A stretch of DNA of 8,174 nucleotides from Armatimonadota bacterium (GCA_013816225.1 JACDEQ010000086.1:1-8174), one strand, 5' to 3'; shown: positions 1-7,309, counted from the first letter of the stretch. The notes: a model not told the origin generated them from the sequence alone. Made by a program: numbers and translations.

Positions 1-596
1 TCCAGCACTTCACGGTGCTCTATCAGCATATCTCCCCACAGGCACGGCCGCTTGCCCAGGGAAACGATCCACTCGCAGAGCGGCGCGAAATAGTCGGCGT
101 AGATTCCCGCATTGCCGATCGCCTCGGCGCGCTTTGCGCAAATCTCGCACTGGCCGAGCTGATTCGTTTCATCCCCGCCCAGATGCACCCACTCATCGTC
201 GAACGCCTCCAGGGCATCCGTGATCAGCTTGCGGCCGAAATCGATGCACTCCTGCCGAGAGGGGCACATCTGAGCGGAGCCGGTGCTCGGCCCTTCGCCC
301 AGCCACTGCCCGCCCTCCGATCGGATGAACCCCTCCATGTGGCCAAGCACATTGAGGAACGGAATCACCCGCAGGCCCTGCGTCCGAAACTCCGCGGTCA
401 TCCTCCGAACCAATTCGGGAGTCATGCAACCTTCGTCGGCTGCCCAGGGAACGGAAGGGTACGCATATCGGTGCTCCAGGTACAATCCGACCGCGTTATA
501 GCCTGCCTTCAAAGAGCGTTCGAGCATCTCCCGCAAGGCGTCTTCACGGGGCGATTGATCGCGAGCGATATCGTACATCCAGCCGATAAACTGCAT
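1..596 (-). CDS. GH20 beta-N-acetylhexosaminidase-like glycosidase, 3' end outside window
   Basis: The first 198 codons, read leftward from an ATG at 596-594, form the front half of a GH20 (beta/alpha)8 barrel. Seen: an opening GWMYDIARDQSP, then YNAVGLYLEHRYAYPS (residues 33-48), the family signature HLGGDE with the catalytic Asp142-Glu143 pair, and LWGDM (186-190), where GH20 enzymes keep an active-site Trp. In GH20 the Glu is the general acid and the Asp orients the substrate acetamido group for substrate-assisted removal of terminal GlcNAc or GalNAc. An in-frame TAA at 608-606 lies four codons upstream with no alternative start between, so the protein begins directly at the barrel, without the N-terminal GH20b domain and without a signal peptide. 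A GAGG lies 12 nt before the ATG, rather far. The gene is divergent from the WD40 gene with 86 bp between them. The family is clear; the exact substrate is not. Confidence 0.85.
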   Translation of the reverse strand, partial: MQFIGWMYDIARDQSPREDALREMLERSLKAGYNAVGLYLEHRYAYPSVPWAADEGCMTPELVRRMTAEFRTQGLRVIPFLNVLGHMEGFIRSEGGQWLGEGPSTGSAQMCPSRQECIDFGRKLITDALEAFDDEWVHLGGDETNQLGQCEICAKRAEAIGNAGIYADYFAPLCEWIVSLGKRPCLWGDMLIEHREVL

Positions 597-682
597 CGCG
601 AAGGTTTACCTCAAGCGACACGGAACCGCCTGCCAAAACGTCAAAACACGCAACACCCACACCCAGGAGAAGCAACCACCCC

Positions 683-1621
683 ATGCTGACAACCCTTATC
701 GTTACTGCGGCGGCGAGCCAGATCGCCTACGCCGCCACGCCCGCCGGAGCCATCCTCGGCCAGGAGGCGCTCGCCCTTGCAGCGGCTCCCGTAGGATCGC
801 GGTTCGCAGCTGCGATGAACGACAAGTCCATAAAGATTTTCGACGCGAAAACGCGTACGACGATGGCGACCTTTCATGGCCATACTTTTCAGGCCAGGGC
901 AGTGGCCTGGAGCCCGCAGGGCGACAAGATCGCCAGCGGCTCCGAGAACGCCGAGATTCGGATTTGGGACGTTAAGACCGGAACCTCGAGGTCGATAAAA
1001 GGAACGCACCTGCGCTCGATCAACGCGCTCTATTTCAACGCAAAGGGGACGATGCTGCTCAGTACGAGCGACGACGACACGTCGAAGGTTTGGGATCTTG
1101 CCGATACCAAGAAGCCGGTCGCGATCATCTACGGAAAGGGCATAAACATCTACGGGACTCGCTGGGACAAGTCGGGCACGAGGATACTGGCCGGCACGCT
1201 AGGGCGGGGATTCTTGCTTTACAGCCCCAAGACGTACACGGTCGTGAAGGCTCTCGGCGGCCACCCCGGTTACGGCGTGAACGACGTGGATGTGAACGAC
1301 CTTTGCACCCGGGCAGCCACGGCTGGACGAGACGGCGCGGTGGGAATTTGGGACCTTAAGACCAAGCAGCGGATCGCCTACCTTCGAGGCCATACGGATT
1401 GGGTGATGCGCGTCAAGTTCGATCCGACGGGGGCATTCGTCGCGAGCAGCGCGACAGACGGCACGGTGCGCGTTTGGAACGTCCGCGCCCTCAAATTGGC
1501 TGCCGAAATCCCTGCCCAGAGCTACACCGGGAGCCCGCTGGCGTGGGTCGCCGGCGGGAATATGCTAGTCACCCAAGGGAATGATAATTACATCCGCATC
1601 TTCAAATTCGGGAAGCAATAG
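683..1621 (+). CDS. Exported seven-bladed WD40 repeat protein
   Basis: 312 residues. After a short hydrophobic N-terminus ending AYA (residues 15-17), a likely Sec cleavage site, the protein is one beta-propeller with about seven blades. Blade-closing WD-type dipeptides are FD 53-54, WD 95-96, WD 137-138, WD 223-224 and WN 265-266; a degenerate blade ends near LLYSPKT (178-184) and the last near IRIFKFGKQ. GH-type starts are visible as HGHT (65-68), GGHP (192-195) and RGHT (235-238). WD40 propellers are binding scaffolds and no catalytic residues are expected. The leader lacks any Lys or Arg before its hydrophobic stretch, unusual for Sec, so export is probable but not certain. The ATG is the only start after an in-frame TAA at 587-589; an AGGAG at 665-669 sits 13 nt upstream. 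The NlpC/P60 gene starts 37 bp after the stop, so the two may be cotranscribed. The ligand is unknown. Confidence 0.88.
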   Translation: MLTTLIVTAAASQIAYAATPAGAILGQEALALAAAPVGSRFAAAMNDKSIKIFDAKTRTTMATFHGHTFQARAVAWSPQGDKIASGSENAEIRIWDVKTGTSRSIKGTHLRSINALYFNAKGTMLLSTSDDDTSKVWDLADTKKPVAIIYGKGINIYGTRWDKSGTRILAGTLGRGFLLYSPKTYTVVKALGGHPGYGVNDVDVNDLCTRAATAGRDGAVGIWDLKTKQRIAYLRGHTDWVMRVKFDPTGAFVASSATDGTVRVWNVRALKLAAEIPAQSYTGSPLAWVAGGNMLVTQGNDNYIRIFKFGKQ

Positions 1622-1629
1622 CATGTTTC

Positions 1630-1640
1630 TGTGTTATAAT
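1630..1640 (+). promoter_or_regulatory. Extended -10 promoter of the NlpC/P60 gene
   Basis: TGTGTTATAAT holds a perfect TATAAT at 1635-1640 preceded by TG at 1632-1633, the extended -10 arrangement that can work without a good -35 box. No convincing -35 hexamer lies 16-18 bp upstream. Initiation about 7 bp downstream would leave a leader of only about 12 nt before the ATG at 1659. The site lies just past the WD40 stop codon, so the peptidase gene can be expressed independently of its upstream neighbour. A near-identical word precedes the mod gene. Confidence 0.6.
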
Positions 1641-1658
1641 TTCGGTTCTGCAAGGCTT

Positions 1659-2426
1659 ATGCGAGTAAAAGCAATCTGCGCGGCAATGCTCGCCTGCCTC
1701 CTTCTGGTTGGCACGGCGGACGCTCAAAGGAGTACGGGCCGAAACCCAAAGAGGGCCAAGGTCGGCAAACTGGGCCAACTGAACCAGAAATCCCCGATCT
1801 ATTCCAAGCCGGACAAAGGAGCACGAATCCTCTACCGTGGCGATGCGCAGCTCTACGTCGTCATGAAGAGCATAGACGGCGACTGGGTCACGCTCGTCAT
1901 GGCCGACGGCACCAGCGGTTACATCGAAACGAAATACGTCGACAGCCTCCCCTATGAAGTCAACGTAAAGAAGCCCGAAGCCGTGCCCGTTCCGGTAGCG
2001 ACGCGGGGCGGATACTCGCGCACTGGCGGTCGCGGCGGGGCCTCAGTTCTGGGCGACGACCTCGGCAGCCAAATCGTCCGCACGGGCATGAGCTACATCG
2101 GCACTCCGTATGTTTGGGGCGGAAACAGCTTAAGCGGGGGAATCGATTGCAGTGGCTTCGTCCAGCAGCTTTTCAAGGCGCAAGGAATGAACCTGCCGCG
2201 GACTGCCCAAGAGCAGAGCTACGTCGGCATGCCCGTCGACAACTTCGCGGGCCTGCAGGTAGGCGACCGGCTGTATTTCACAGACTCGAAGCGCGCCCGA
2301 ATCACCCACACCGGCATCTACATGGGCAACGGCCACTTCATCCACAGCAGCAGCGGCCTGAGCGGCATCTACACTAGCCCTCTCAACGACCGCTGGATGC
2401 GAATCCTCGTCAACGTCCGTCGTTAG
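1659..2426 (+). CDS. Secreted SH3-NlpC/P60 family cell-wall peptidase
   Basis: 255 residues. N-terminus MRVKAICAAMLACLLLVG followed by TADA gives a standard signal peptide, with cleavage expected after Ala22. Residues of about 38-98 resemble a bacterial SH3 domain (IYSKPDKGARIL, then WVTLVMADGTSGYIE), which in this family binds peptidoglycan. A Gly/Arg/Pro-rich linker of about 40 residues leads to the NlpC/P60 domain (about 140-255). Its triad is visible: Cys164 in DCSGF, His217 in ITHTGIY and His229 in GHFIHSS; YVWGG precedes the Cys as usual. Known members cut D-gamma-glutamyl-diaminopimelate or related bonds in peptide stems outside the cytoplasm. The frame is open further upstream to 1581, but the ATG at 1659 is chosen because it follows the TATAAT box and begins the signal peptide; AAGG at 1652-1655 is a close-spaced, weak ribosome site. 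Family is very secure, physiological role (division, recycling or remodelling) open. Confidence 0.92.
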   Translation: MRVKAICAAMLACLLLVGTADAQRSTGRNPKRAKVGKLGQLNQKSPIYSKPDKGARILYRGDAQLYVVMKSIDGDWVTLVMADGTSGYIETKYVDSLPYEVNVKKPEAVPVPVATRGGYSRTGGRGGASVLGDDLGSQIVRTGMSYIGTPYVWGGNSLSGGIDCSGFVQQLFKAQGMNLPRTAQEQSYVGMPVDNFAGLQVGDRLYFTDSKRARITHTGIYMGNGHFIHSSSGLSGIYTSPLNDRWMRILVNVRR

Positions 2427-2432
2427 AGGCCC

Positions 2433-2456
2433 TGAGACTTGGACTAAAGAGTCTCA
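2433..2456 (+). terminator. Possible hairpin terminator after the NlpC/P60 gene
   Basis: Seven bases past the stop codon, TGAGACT (2433-2439) and AGTCTCA (2450-2456) can pair perfectly around a 10-nt loop. No T run follows, so it is not a canonical intrinsic terminator; it could serve as an mRNA 3'-end stabiliser. A second small inverted repeat, GACCG/CGGTC with a 4-nt loop (2475-2488), follows before the first long stem-loop. Confidence 0.3.
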
Positions 2457-2490
2457 CAGCGCGACCACTACGAAGACCGTCCACGGTCGT

Positions 2491-2553
2491 GTGGCACGGG
2501 TAAGCGCATCGAGAACTTCCACTCAAACAGTGCTAATTGGCGCTTACCTGTGC
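2491..2553 (+). repeat. REP-like stem-loop, unit A
   Basis: Left arm GCACGGGTAAGCGC (2494-2507) pairs with right arm GCGCTTACCTGTGC (2540-2553) over 14 positions with a single G/T wobble, enclosing a 32-nt loop that begins ATCGAG. The arm is preceded by GTG, giving GTGGCACGGG at the left foot. The same arm recurs in unit B about 190 bp on, which shows a repeat family rather than a lone hairpin. Known REP elements are palindromes with a conserved tetranucleotide at the 5' foot, mobilised by RAYT (Y1-type) transposases; no such transposase lies in this window, so the REP label is an inference from structure. Confidence 0.65.
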
Positions 2554-2742
2554 AGCAACTACCGGCTATGCCGAATGCCGCGGAAATGGCACCTTCCAGA
2601 GCCCTCGTAGCATCGGAAACTCGCTTGAGCCCAGCCTATCGGTGAATAATCTCTCACAGCCCGCCGACAAGGGTTGCGTGAATGATCGGTCAGGCCCGGG
2701 ATCACGCTCATCGGTGTCGACGCTTCCCTCGATTCCGCGGCA

Positions 2743-2806
2743 GTAGCACGGGTAAGCGCTCGGCAGTTGTGCCACTCGATGGCTGTGAGCGCTTACCCAT
2801 GCCACC
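2743..2806 (-). repeat. REP-like stem-loop, unit B, opposite orientation to unit A
   Basis: Left arm GCACGGGTAAGCGCT (2746-2760) matches right arm AGCGCTTACCCATGC (2788-2802) at 14 of 15 paired positions, one C/A mismatch, around a 27-nt loop. The left foot reads GTAG (2743-2746). The right end, read on the minus strand, gives GGTGGCATGGGTAAGCGC, which resembles the GTGGCACGGGTAAGCGC start of unit A; both then contain ATCGAG in the loop, with 8 extra bases in B. That makes B an inverted copy of A, an arrangement like bacterial BIMEs. The 189 bp between the units show no gene I can support. Confidence 0.65.
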
Positions 2807-2812
2807 CCCCGA

Positions 2813-2833
2813 CCGGCGTGAGGGCGACGTGTG
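2813..2833 (+). repeat. 21-nt repeat word, copy upstream of the restriction cassette
   Basis: This stretch matches 7380-7400 on the same strand at 18 of 21 positions, and all three differences are transitions. The shared core is GTGAGGGYGACGTGTG. This copy is just right of stem-loop unit B; the other is next to a degenerate palindrome after res. The two therefore bracket the mod-res pair as imperfect direct repeats. It may be a dispersed intergenic repeat of the genome or the trace of an insertion; the window cannot decide. Confidence 0.45.
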
Positions 2834-2852
2834 GGGCGGCGGGAAACGTGGG

Positions 2853-2882
2853 CATGTGTCTACTATTTGGGCAAACATGTGT
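2853..2882 (+). promoter_or_regulatory. Direct repeat CATGTGT at the mod promoter, possible operator
   Basis: CATGTGT occurs at 2853-2859 and 2876-2882, 23 bp start to start (about two helical turns). The second copy overlaps the extended -10 of mod. Similarity runs on slightly: CATGTGTCTACT against CATGTGTTAGACT. Such spacing suits a regulator contacting one face of the DNA, but no regulator gene is nearby and a 7-bp repeat may be chance. Confidence 0.25.
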
Positions 2883-2888
2883 TAGACT
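2878..2888 (+). promoter_or_regulatory. Extended -10 promoter of mod-res
   Basis: TGTGTTAGACT differs at two positions from the TGTGTTATAAT before the NlpC/P60 gene. TG at 2880-2881 precedes the -10 hexamer TAGACT (2883-2888). No good -35 box is seen. Only 9 bp separate the hexamer from the ATG at 2898, so initiation at the usual distance would give a leaderless or nearly leaderless mRNA; there is also no Shine-Dalgarno sequence before this ATG, which agrees with that reading. Confidence 0.5.
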
Positions 2889-2897
2889 GTACGAATC

Positions 2898-4721
2898 ATG
2901 CCCGAGTTGGACTTCAAAGGCAAGGAGTTCGTCCGCAACCACCACCTCACGGTGCCGTACCGGCCGCTCGTGCCGGACGCAGGAAAGTCGTTGGGTAAGC
3001 CGGATTTGGATGGAAACCTGATCATCCACGGCGACAATTTGGAGGCGCTCAAGGCGCTGCTCCCCAAGTACGCGGGCAAGGTGGATTGTATCTTCATCGA
3101 CCCACCCTACAACACCGGCAACGAAGGCTGGTGCTACAACGACAACGTCAACAGCCCCATGCTCAAGGCGTGGTTCAGCGAAAACCCGGTCGGCGTGGAC
3201 GACGGCTTGCGTCACGACAAGTGGTGCTGCATGATGTGGCCGAGGCTGAAACTGCTTTGGGAGTTGCTCGCCGAGCACGGGGGCCTCTGGATGACTCTGG
3301 ATGACAACGAGTTCCATCGGGCGCGCTCGATCCTGGATGAACTCTTCGGCGGAGAGAATGCTATCGCAACTATTGTTTGGCACAAAATGGATAGTCCGCG
3401 AAACACAGCGGAGTTCTTTAGCACGGATCAGGACTATCTGCTGTGCGTTGCCAAGTCTGCAAGTGCCTTTCAAGTGGGTTCGATGCCAAGAACGAGCGAG
3501 ATGCTCGCCAGGTATCAGAATCCGGACAACGATCCACGCGGAGTGTGGCTCTTGAGCGATCTCGCAGCGCGAAACTACTACGCGCAGGGTCTATACGAAA
3601 TTGTACTTCCCTCTGGCGGTCTGATAAAGGGGCCGCCAAAGGGTAGCTACTGGCGCATCAGCAAGCAAAAATTTGAAGCGTTGGCAGCTGAGAACCGAAT
3701 TTACTTCGGTAAGGACGGGAATGCTCGGCCAGGAATCAAGAGATTCTTAACGGACGTTAGGAGCGGCGTTGTGCCCCAGACGCTTTGGCATTGGGAGACC
3801 GTTGGAAGCACGCGAAATGCAAAGCAGGAGCTGCACAGCATCTTCTCGGACGTTGATCAGGAGTCCATCTTTGTAACGCCCAAGCCCAGTCGCCTACTTG
3901 ACCGTGTCCTAAATTTGGCTACAAGTGGCGTTCCGGAAGCGATCATCCTCGACTCCTTCGCCGGATCCGGCACCACCGCCCATGCCGTGCTCAAACTCAA
4001 CGCACAAGACGGCGGCAACCGGAAGTTTATTCTCGTGGAGTGCGAAGACTACGCCGACGCGCTGACCGCCGAAAGAGTCCGCCGCGTCATAGACGGCTAC
4101 CCCTTCAAGGGCAACCAGCGGAAAACGCTCTACGAAAAGAAACTCACCTGGACGGAGCTCAAGAAGGGCGAGCACTTGAAACAGGAAGCCGAGAACACCA
4201 AGAAGATGTACGAAGCCGATTGGGACGACGTCAAAATAACGATGGACGACGGCGCCCTCAAAGTGATCGGCGAGCGGAAGATCGAGGAAACGGCCCCCGG
4301 CCTTGGCGGCTCGTTCACTTACTGCACCCTCGGCCCGCCGCTCAAACTCGACGAAATGCTGAAAGGCAAGGGCCTTCCAAGCCGAGAAGCACTTGGCGAT
4401 TGGCTGCTCTACGTCGCCGGAACGGGTGGCCGCAGGGACAAAGCGCCGAAACTGGCGAAGGGCATCGACCCGCACTTTCTCGCTAAACAAGGCTGCACGT
4501 ATTATTGGTTCTTGTACAAACCCGATAAAGAGTGGCTGAAGAGCCCCGAATCCGCGCTGACTCTCGACCTCGCCCGCGCGATCGCGAAAGTCGACCCGAA
4601 AGCCGAGCACCGCGTGTTCGCGCCGCAAAAGTTCGTGAGCAATAAGCTGTTGCGGGCGGAGGGATTGCGCATCGAGTTCGCGCCCATTCCGCTCGCCCTG
4701 TTCCGCCGTGGAGCCGAGTAG
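2898..4721 (+). CDS. mod: Type III restriction-modification system, Mod methyltransferase
   Basis: 607 residues. Mod recognises an asymmetric site and transfers a methyl group from S-adenosylmethionine to the N6 of adenine on one strand; it also guides Res. Motif order is that of beta-class enzymes: catalytic motif IV DPPYNTG (Asp68-Tyr71) comes first, and the AdoMet-binding motif I DSFAGSGTT (352-360) follows a roughly 200-residue target recognition region. Family landmarks include GNLIIHGDNLEALKALLP near the N-terminus, SLWMTLDDNE-type GLWMTLDDNE, NPDNDPRG, IKGPPKGSYW and VPQTLWHWE. The C-terminal 240 residues are the family-specific part that contacts Mod partners and Res. The start is supported by the conserved opening MPELDFKGKEFV and the -10 box just upstream. 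Bases 3361-3960, the recognition region, are about 53% G+C against about 57-67% in counted flanking lines, suggesting an exchanged specificity segment. No simple sequence repeat that would drive phase variation is seen. Recognition sequence cannot be read from here. Confidence 0.93.
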   Translation: MPELDFKGKEFVRNHHLTVPYRPLVPDAGKSLGKPDLDGNLIIHGDNLEALKALLPKYAGKVDCIFIDPPYNTGNEGWCYNDNVNSPMLKAWFSENPVGVDDGLRHDKWCCMMWPRLKLLWELLAEHGGLWMTLDDNEFHRARSILDELFGGENAIATIVWHKMDSPRNTAEFFSTDQDYLLCVAKSASAFQVGSMPRTSEMLARYQNPDNDPRGVWLLSDLAARNYYAQGLYEIVLPSGGLIKGPPKGSYWRISKQKFEALAAENRIYFGKDGNARPGIKRFLTDVRSGVVPQTLWHWETVGSTRNAKQELHSIFSDVDQESIFVTPKPSRLLDRVLNLATSGVPEAIILDSFAGSGTTAHAVLKLNAQDGGNRKFILVECEDYADALTAERVRRVIDGYPFKGNQRKTLYEKKLTWTELKKGEHLKQEAENTKKMYEADWDDVKITMDDGALKVIGERKIEETAPGLGGSFTYCTLGPPLKLDEMLKGKGLPSREALGDWLLYVAGTGGRRDKAPKLAKGIDPHFLAKQGCTYYWFLYKPDKEWLKSPESALTLDLARAIAKVDPKAEHRVFAPQKFVSNKLLRAEGLRIEFAPIPLALFRRGAE

Positions 4722-4723
4722 TC

Positions 4724-7309
4724 ATGCAAGCCAAAGAGTTCCAACGAACGGCGCTGGAAAGGCTGGACCAGTACTTGGAAAAGCTCCAAGAGGCTGTCGA
4801 GGGAATACGACAGATCGAAGAGATTCGGAACGCAAACCCGGGCGTGGAAATTCCGCTGCCCGACTTCACCCTGCAGGCGTGGGGCAAGATGGCGGAGGTC
4901 GGAGAGGTCGGACGGGCCGAACCCTATAGCCCGCGTATCGACGGCGTGGGCAGCCCGGTTCCGTGCGTCACCCTGAAGGTCCCCACCGGCGGTGGCAAGA
5001 CTTTTTTAGCCGTACACGGCTTGACGAAAGTGCTGGATCAATACTTTGCCGACGATTCGGAAAAGTTCGTGCTGTGGATCGTGCCCAGCGAAGCGATCTA
5101 CTCCCAGACGAAGGCCAAGCTGATTGACCGCGACCACCCGTTCCGCAAGCTTCTCGATATCGCGAGTGGGGGCCGTGTGAAGATTCTGGAGAAAGATTCC
5201 CCCCTGCACCGCGACGACCTGAAGGGCAGCTTGTGCGTGATGATGCTGATGCTTCCTTCCGCGAACCGGCACGACGCGGTGAACAAGCTCAAACTGTTCA
5301 AGGACCGGGGCAACGTGAATGGCTTCTTGCCGCCGGAAGACGATTTGCCGGCGCATCAAGCGCTAAGAGAGTTGGTCCCGAACCTGGACTTCGTCTCGCA
5401 GGGCGATGTCTTCGGCGAGGAAATGGAGGCGGTTGGCCAGATTCGAAGCAGCCTCGGGAATGCGCTTCGGTTGATACGCCCGCTGATCGTGCTCGACGAG
5501 GGCCAGAAGGCCGTGACCGACCTCGCATACAGCACCCTCTACGGCTTCAATCCGCGTTTCGTGCTGGAGCTTTCGGCTACGCCAAAGGATGGGAATAAGC
5601 GAAAGGCCAACTGGCTCGTGAACATCGGCGGCGTGGAACTGGATGCCGAAGAGATGATCAAGATGCCGATGCTCGTTACGGTGACGCCGGAGAACTCGTG
5701 GAAAGACTGTCTGCGGGAAGCGTGGCAGCAAGTTGTGAGCTTGCAGGCTGAAGCCGACAAGCTCGATGCAAACGAGCAGCGGTATATACGACCGATTCTA
5801 CTGGTGCAAGTCGAGAATACCGGAGTGCGCATTGAGGGCAAGGTTCACTCAGACGACGCGAAAGCGCACTTGATCGGACTAGGGGTCAGCGAGGATGCCA
5901 TCGCGATAAAGACAACTGACCAAGACGAACTCAAGACGTTGGAGGTCAAGAATCTTCTGGACCGGGCATGTCCCATCCGGGCGATCATTACCATGCGGGC
6001 TTTGCAGGAAGGGTGGGACTGTCCTTTCGCGTATGTGCTGTGCAGTCTGGCCGTGGGACGTAGCGCGAACGCGATGACGCAATTGGTGGGGCGGATTCTT
6101 CGCCAACCGGAAGTGACGAAGACCGGGGTGGGGACTCTCGATCAATGCTACGTCTATACGTACCACCAGCAGACGGGCAAAGTGGTCGAGCAGATCAAGA
6201 AAGGCTTGGAGCAGGAGGGTATGGCCGACATGTCCGGCAAGATTGTGGACACGTCCTCACAGGCCGCGAGCGCTACCTTGCGCGAACGAAGGAGGCCCTA
6301 CGAGAAGCGCACGTACTACTTGCCACAGGTTCTCGTCTACGACGGCGCAAAGAATGCGCGCGAGGTGGACTGGGAAACGGATATTCTCGCCCCGATTATA
6401 TGGGAGAAATTGCGCCTCCTGCCGCCTAAGGGCGGGCTGCCGAAGGGCGACCCCGAGTTGGTAGGCGGAGTTCGATCCATCGACATATCTCTAGTGAAAG
6501 GCGGCAAGGCGAAAAACCTGGACGCGGGGGTTTCTGCTGCCGAGTTCGACCCGGTTTTCGCGGTCCGCGCTTTGTCGGATCACGTGCCGAATGCTTGGAT
6601 CGCGCACACGTGGGTGGCGGAGTACACGAACGTTTTGCTGGCCCGCGGCTGGACTGACACCGAGATGGGGGAACGCCAGCAGTACATGATTCGGGAAATG
6701 GTGAAGACGGCCGGGCAGGTGATCGAATCGGCGGCGCGTGCCGTGTTCGAAAGCGGGCTTTCCGAAGGGCGAATCGCGTTTCATCTGGTGGCCGAGAAGT
6801 GGTGGCCGAAATGGGAAATGCCGACGAAGTCCTCGGTGAACGTCGCGCCCGGCGCAAAACGTGTGCGTCGTGCGGACGACACCGACTGGGAGAAAGACTT
6901 GTTCAGCCCAATCTATCCGAACGAACTAAACGGATTGGAACTCAAGGTGGCTTCCTTCTTAGACAGACAGGCAGCCGTGACGTGGTGGTATCGCAACCTT
7001 GTACGCGGTTCTGCCTATGGCCTGCAAGGCTGGCGCAGGAATCGAATCTACCCCGATCTTATCATTGCTCAAGAAGTGGATGGCGACATCGAAAGGTGGA
7101 TCGTCATCGAGACCAAGGGGGATCAACTGGCCGGCAATCTCGACACGACCTACAAGAGTGAAGTAATGACCCGGCTGACCGACACTTATGAGAATCCGGC
7201 AGGGAAGGTGGGTCAACTCACTTTGCTCGAGCACAAGGCGCGCTACCAGTGCGACATGGTCATGGAAGGGAGTTGGGAAGCGGACGTTCTGAACTTGCTG
7301 AAGGAATAA
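4724..7309 (+). CDS. res: Type III restriction-modification system, Res endonuclease/helicase
   Basis: 861 residues, a little shorter than EcoP15I-type Res. Res acts in complex with Mod: ATP hydrolysis by the SF2 motor drives long-range communication along DNA, and the C-terminal nuclease cuts near an unmethylated site. Helicase motifs in order: Walker A PTGGGKT (87-93), motif II DEGQ (258-261, in place of DEAD/DEAH), motif III SATP (284-287), motif V EGWDCP (429-434), motif VI QLVGRILRQP (453-462). The nuclease has the PD-ExK pattern: YPDLII with Asp778, then VIETKG with Glu796 and Lys798, so all expected catalytic residues are present. The ATG lies 2 nt after the mod stop (TAG TC ATG), with GGAG at 4710-4713 inside the end of mod, pointing to translational coupling from one mRNA. 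The frame is intact from end to end, so the system appears functional. Confidence 0.93.
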   Translation: MQAKEFQRTALERLDQYLEKLQEAVEGIRQIEEIRNANPGVEIPLPDFTLQAWGKMAEVGEVGRAEPYSPRIDGVGSPVPCVTLKVPTGGGKTFLAVHGLTKVLDQYFADDSEKFVLWIVPSEAIYSQTKAKLIDRDHPFRKLLDIASGGRVKILEKDSPLHRDDLKGSLCVMMLMLPSANRHDAVNKLKLFKDRGNVNGFLPPEDDLPAHQALRELVPNLDFVSQGDVFGEEMEAVGQIRSSLGNALRLIRPLIVLDEGQKAVTDLAYSTLYGFNPRFVLELSATPKDGNKRKANWLVNIGGVELDAEEMIKMPMLVTVTPENSWKDCLREAWQQVVSLQAEADKLDANEQRYIRPILLVQVENTGVRIEGKVHSDDAKAHLIGLGVSEDAIAIKTTDQDELKTLEVKNLLDRACPIRAIITMRALQEGWDCPFAYVLCSLAVGRSANAMTQLVGRILRQPEVTKTGVGTLDQCYVYTYHQQTGKVVEQIKKGLEQEGMADMSGKIVDTSSQAASATLRERRRPYEKRTYYLPQVLVYDGAKNAREVDWETDILAPIIWEKLRLLPPKGGLPKGDPELVGGVRSIDISLVKGGKAKNLDAGVSAAEFDPVFAVRALSDHVPNAWIAHTWVAEYTNVLLARGWTDTEMGERQQYMIREMVKTAGQVIESAARAVFESGLSEGRIAFHLVAEKWWPKWEMPTKSSVNVAPGAKRVRRADDTDWEKDLFSPIYPNELNGLELKVASFLDRQAAVTWWYRNLVRGSAYGLQGWRRNRIYPDLIIAQEVDGDIERWIVIETKGDQLAGNLDTTYKSEVMTRLTDTYENPAGKVGQLTLLEHKARYQCDMVMEGSWEADVLNLLKE

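Noticed and set aside
639..644. TTGACG on the minus strand as a -35 box for the GH20 gene
   Set aside because: No acceptable -10 hexamer lies 16-18 bp downstream on that strand.
15..689. Long plus-strand open frame of 224 codons
   Set aside because: It is antisense to the GH20 frame, which carries the HLGGDE signature, and shows no domain of its own.
2566..2805. Minus-strand open frame of 79 codons between the stem-loops
   Set aside because: It runs through the palindromic arm of unit B, has no ribosome site and no recognisable pattern.
2491..2806. CRISPR array
   Set aside because: Only two repeat units, each self-inverted and in opposite orientation, about 190 bp apart; not the regular direct repeat-spacer pattern.
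2427..2897. tRNA or small RNA gene in the gene-free stretch
   Set aside because: No cloverleaf or T-loop GTTCRANNC pattern; the pairing present is explained by the repeats.
2793..3473. Minus-strand open frame of 226 codons
   Set aside because: Shadow of mod; the plus frame holds the conserved methyltransferase motifs and the overlap is almost complete.
3909..4628. Minus-strand open frame of 239 codons
   Set aside because: Antisense to the C-terminal half of mod; composition typical of a high-GC shadow frame.
2898..4721. Phase-variable mod gene
   Set aside because: Many Type III mod genes carry tetranucleotide or homopolymer tracts; I see none in this one.
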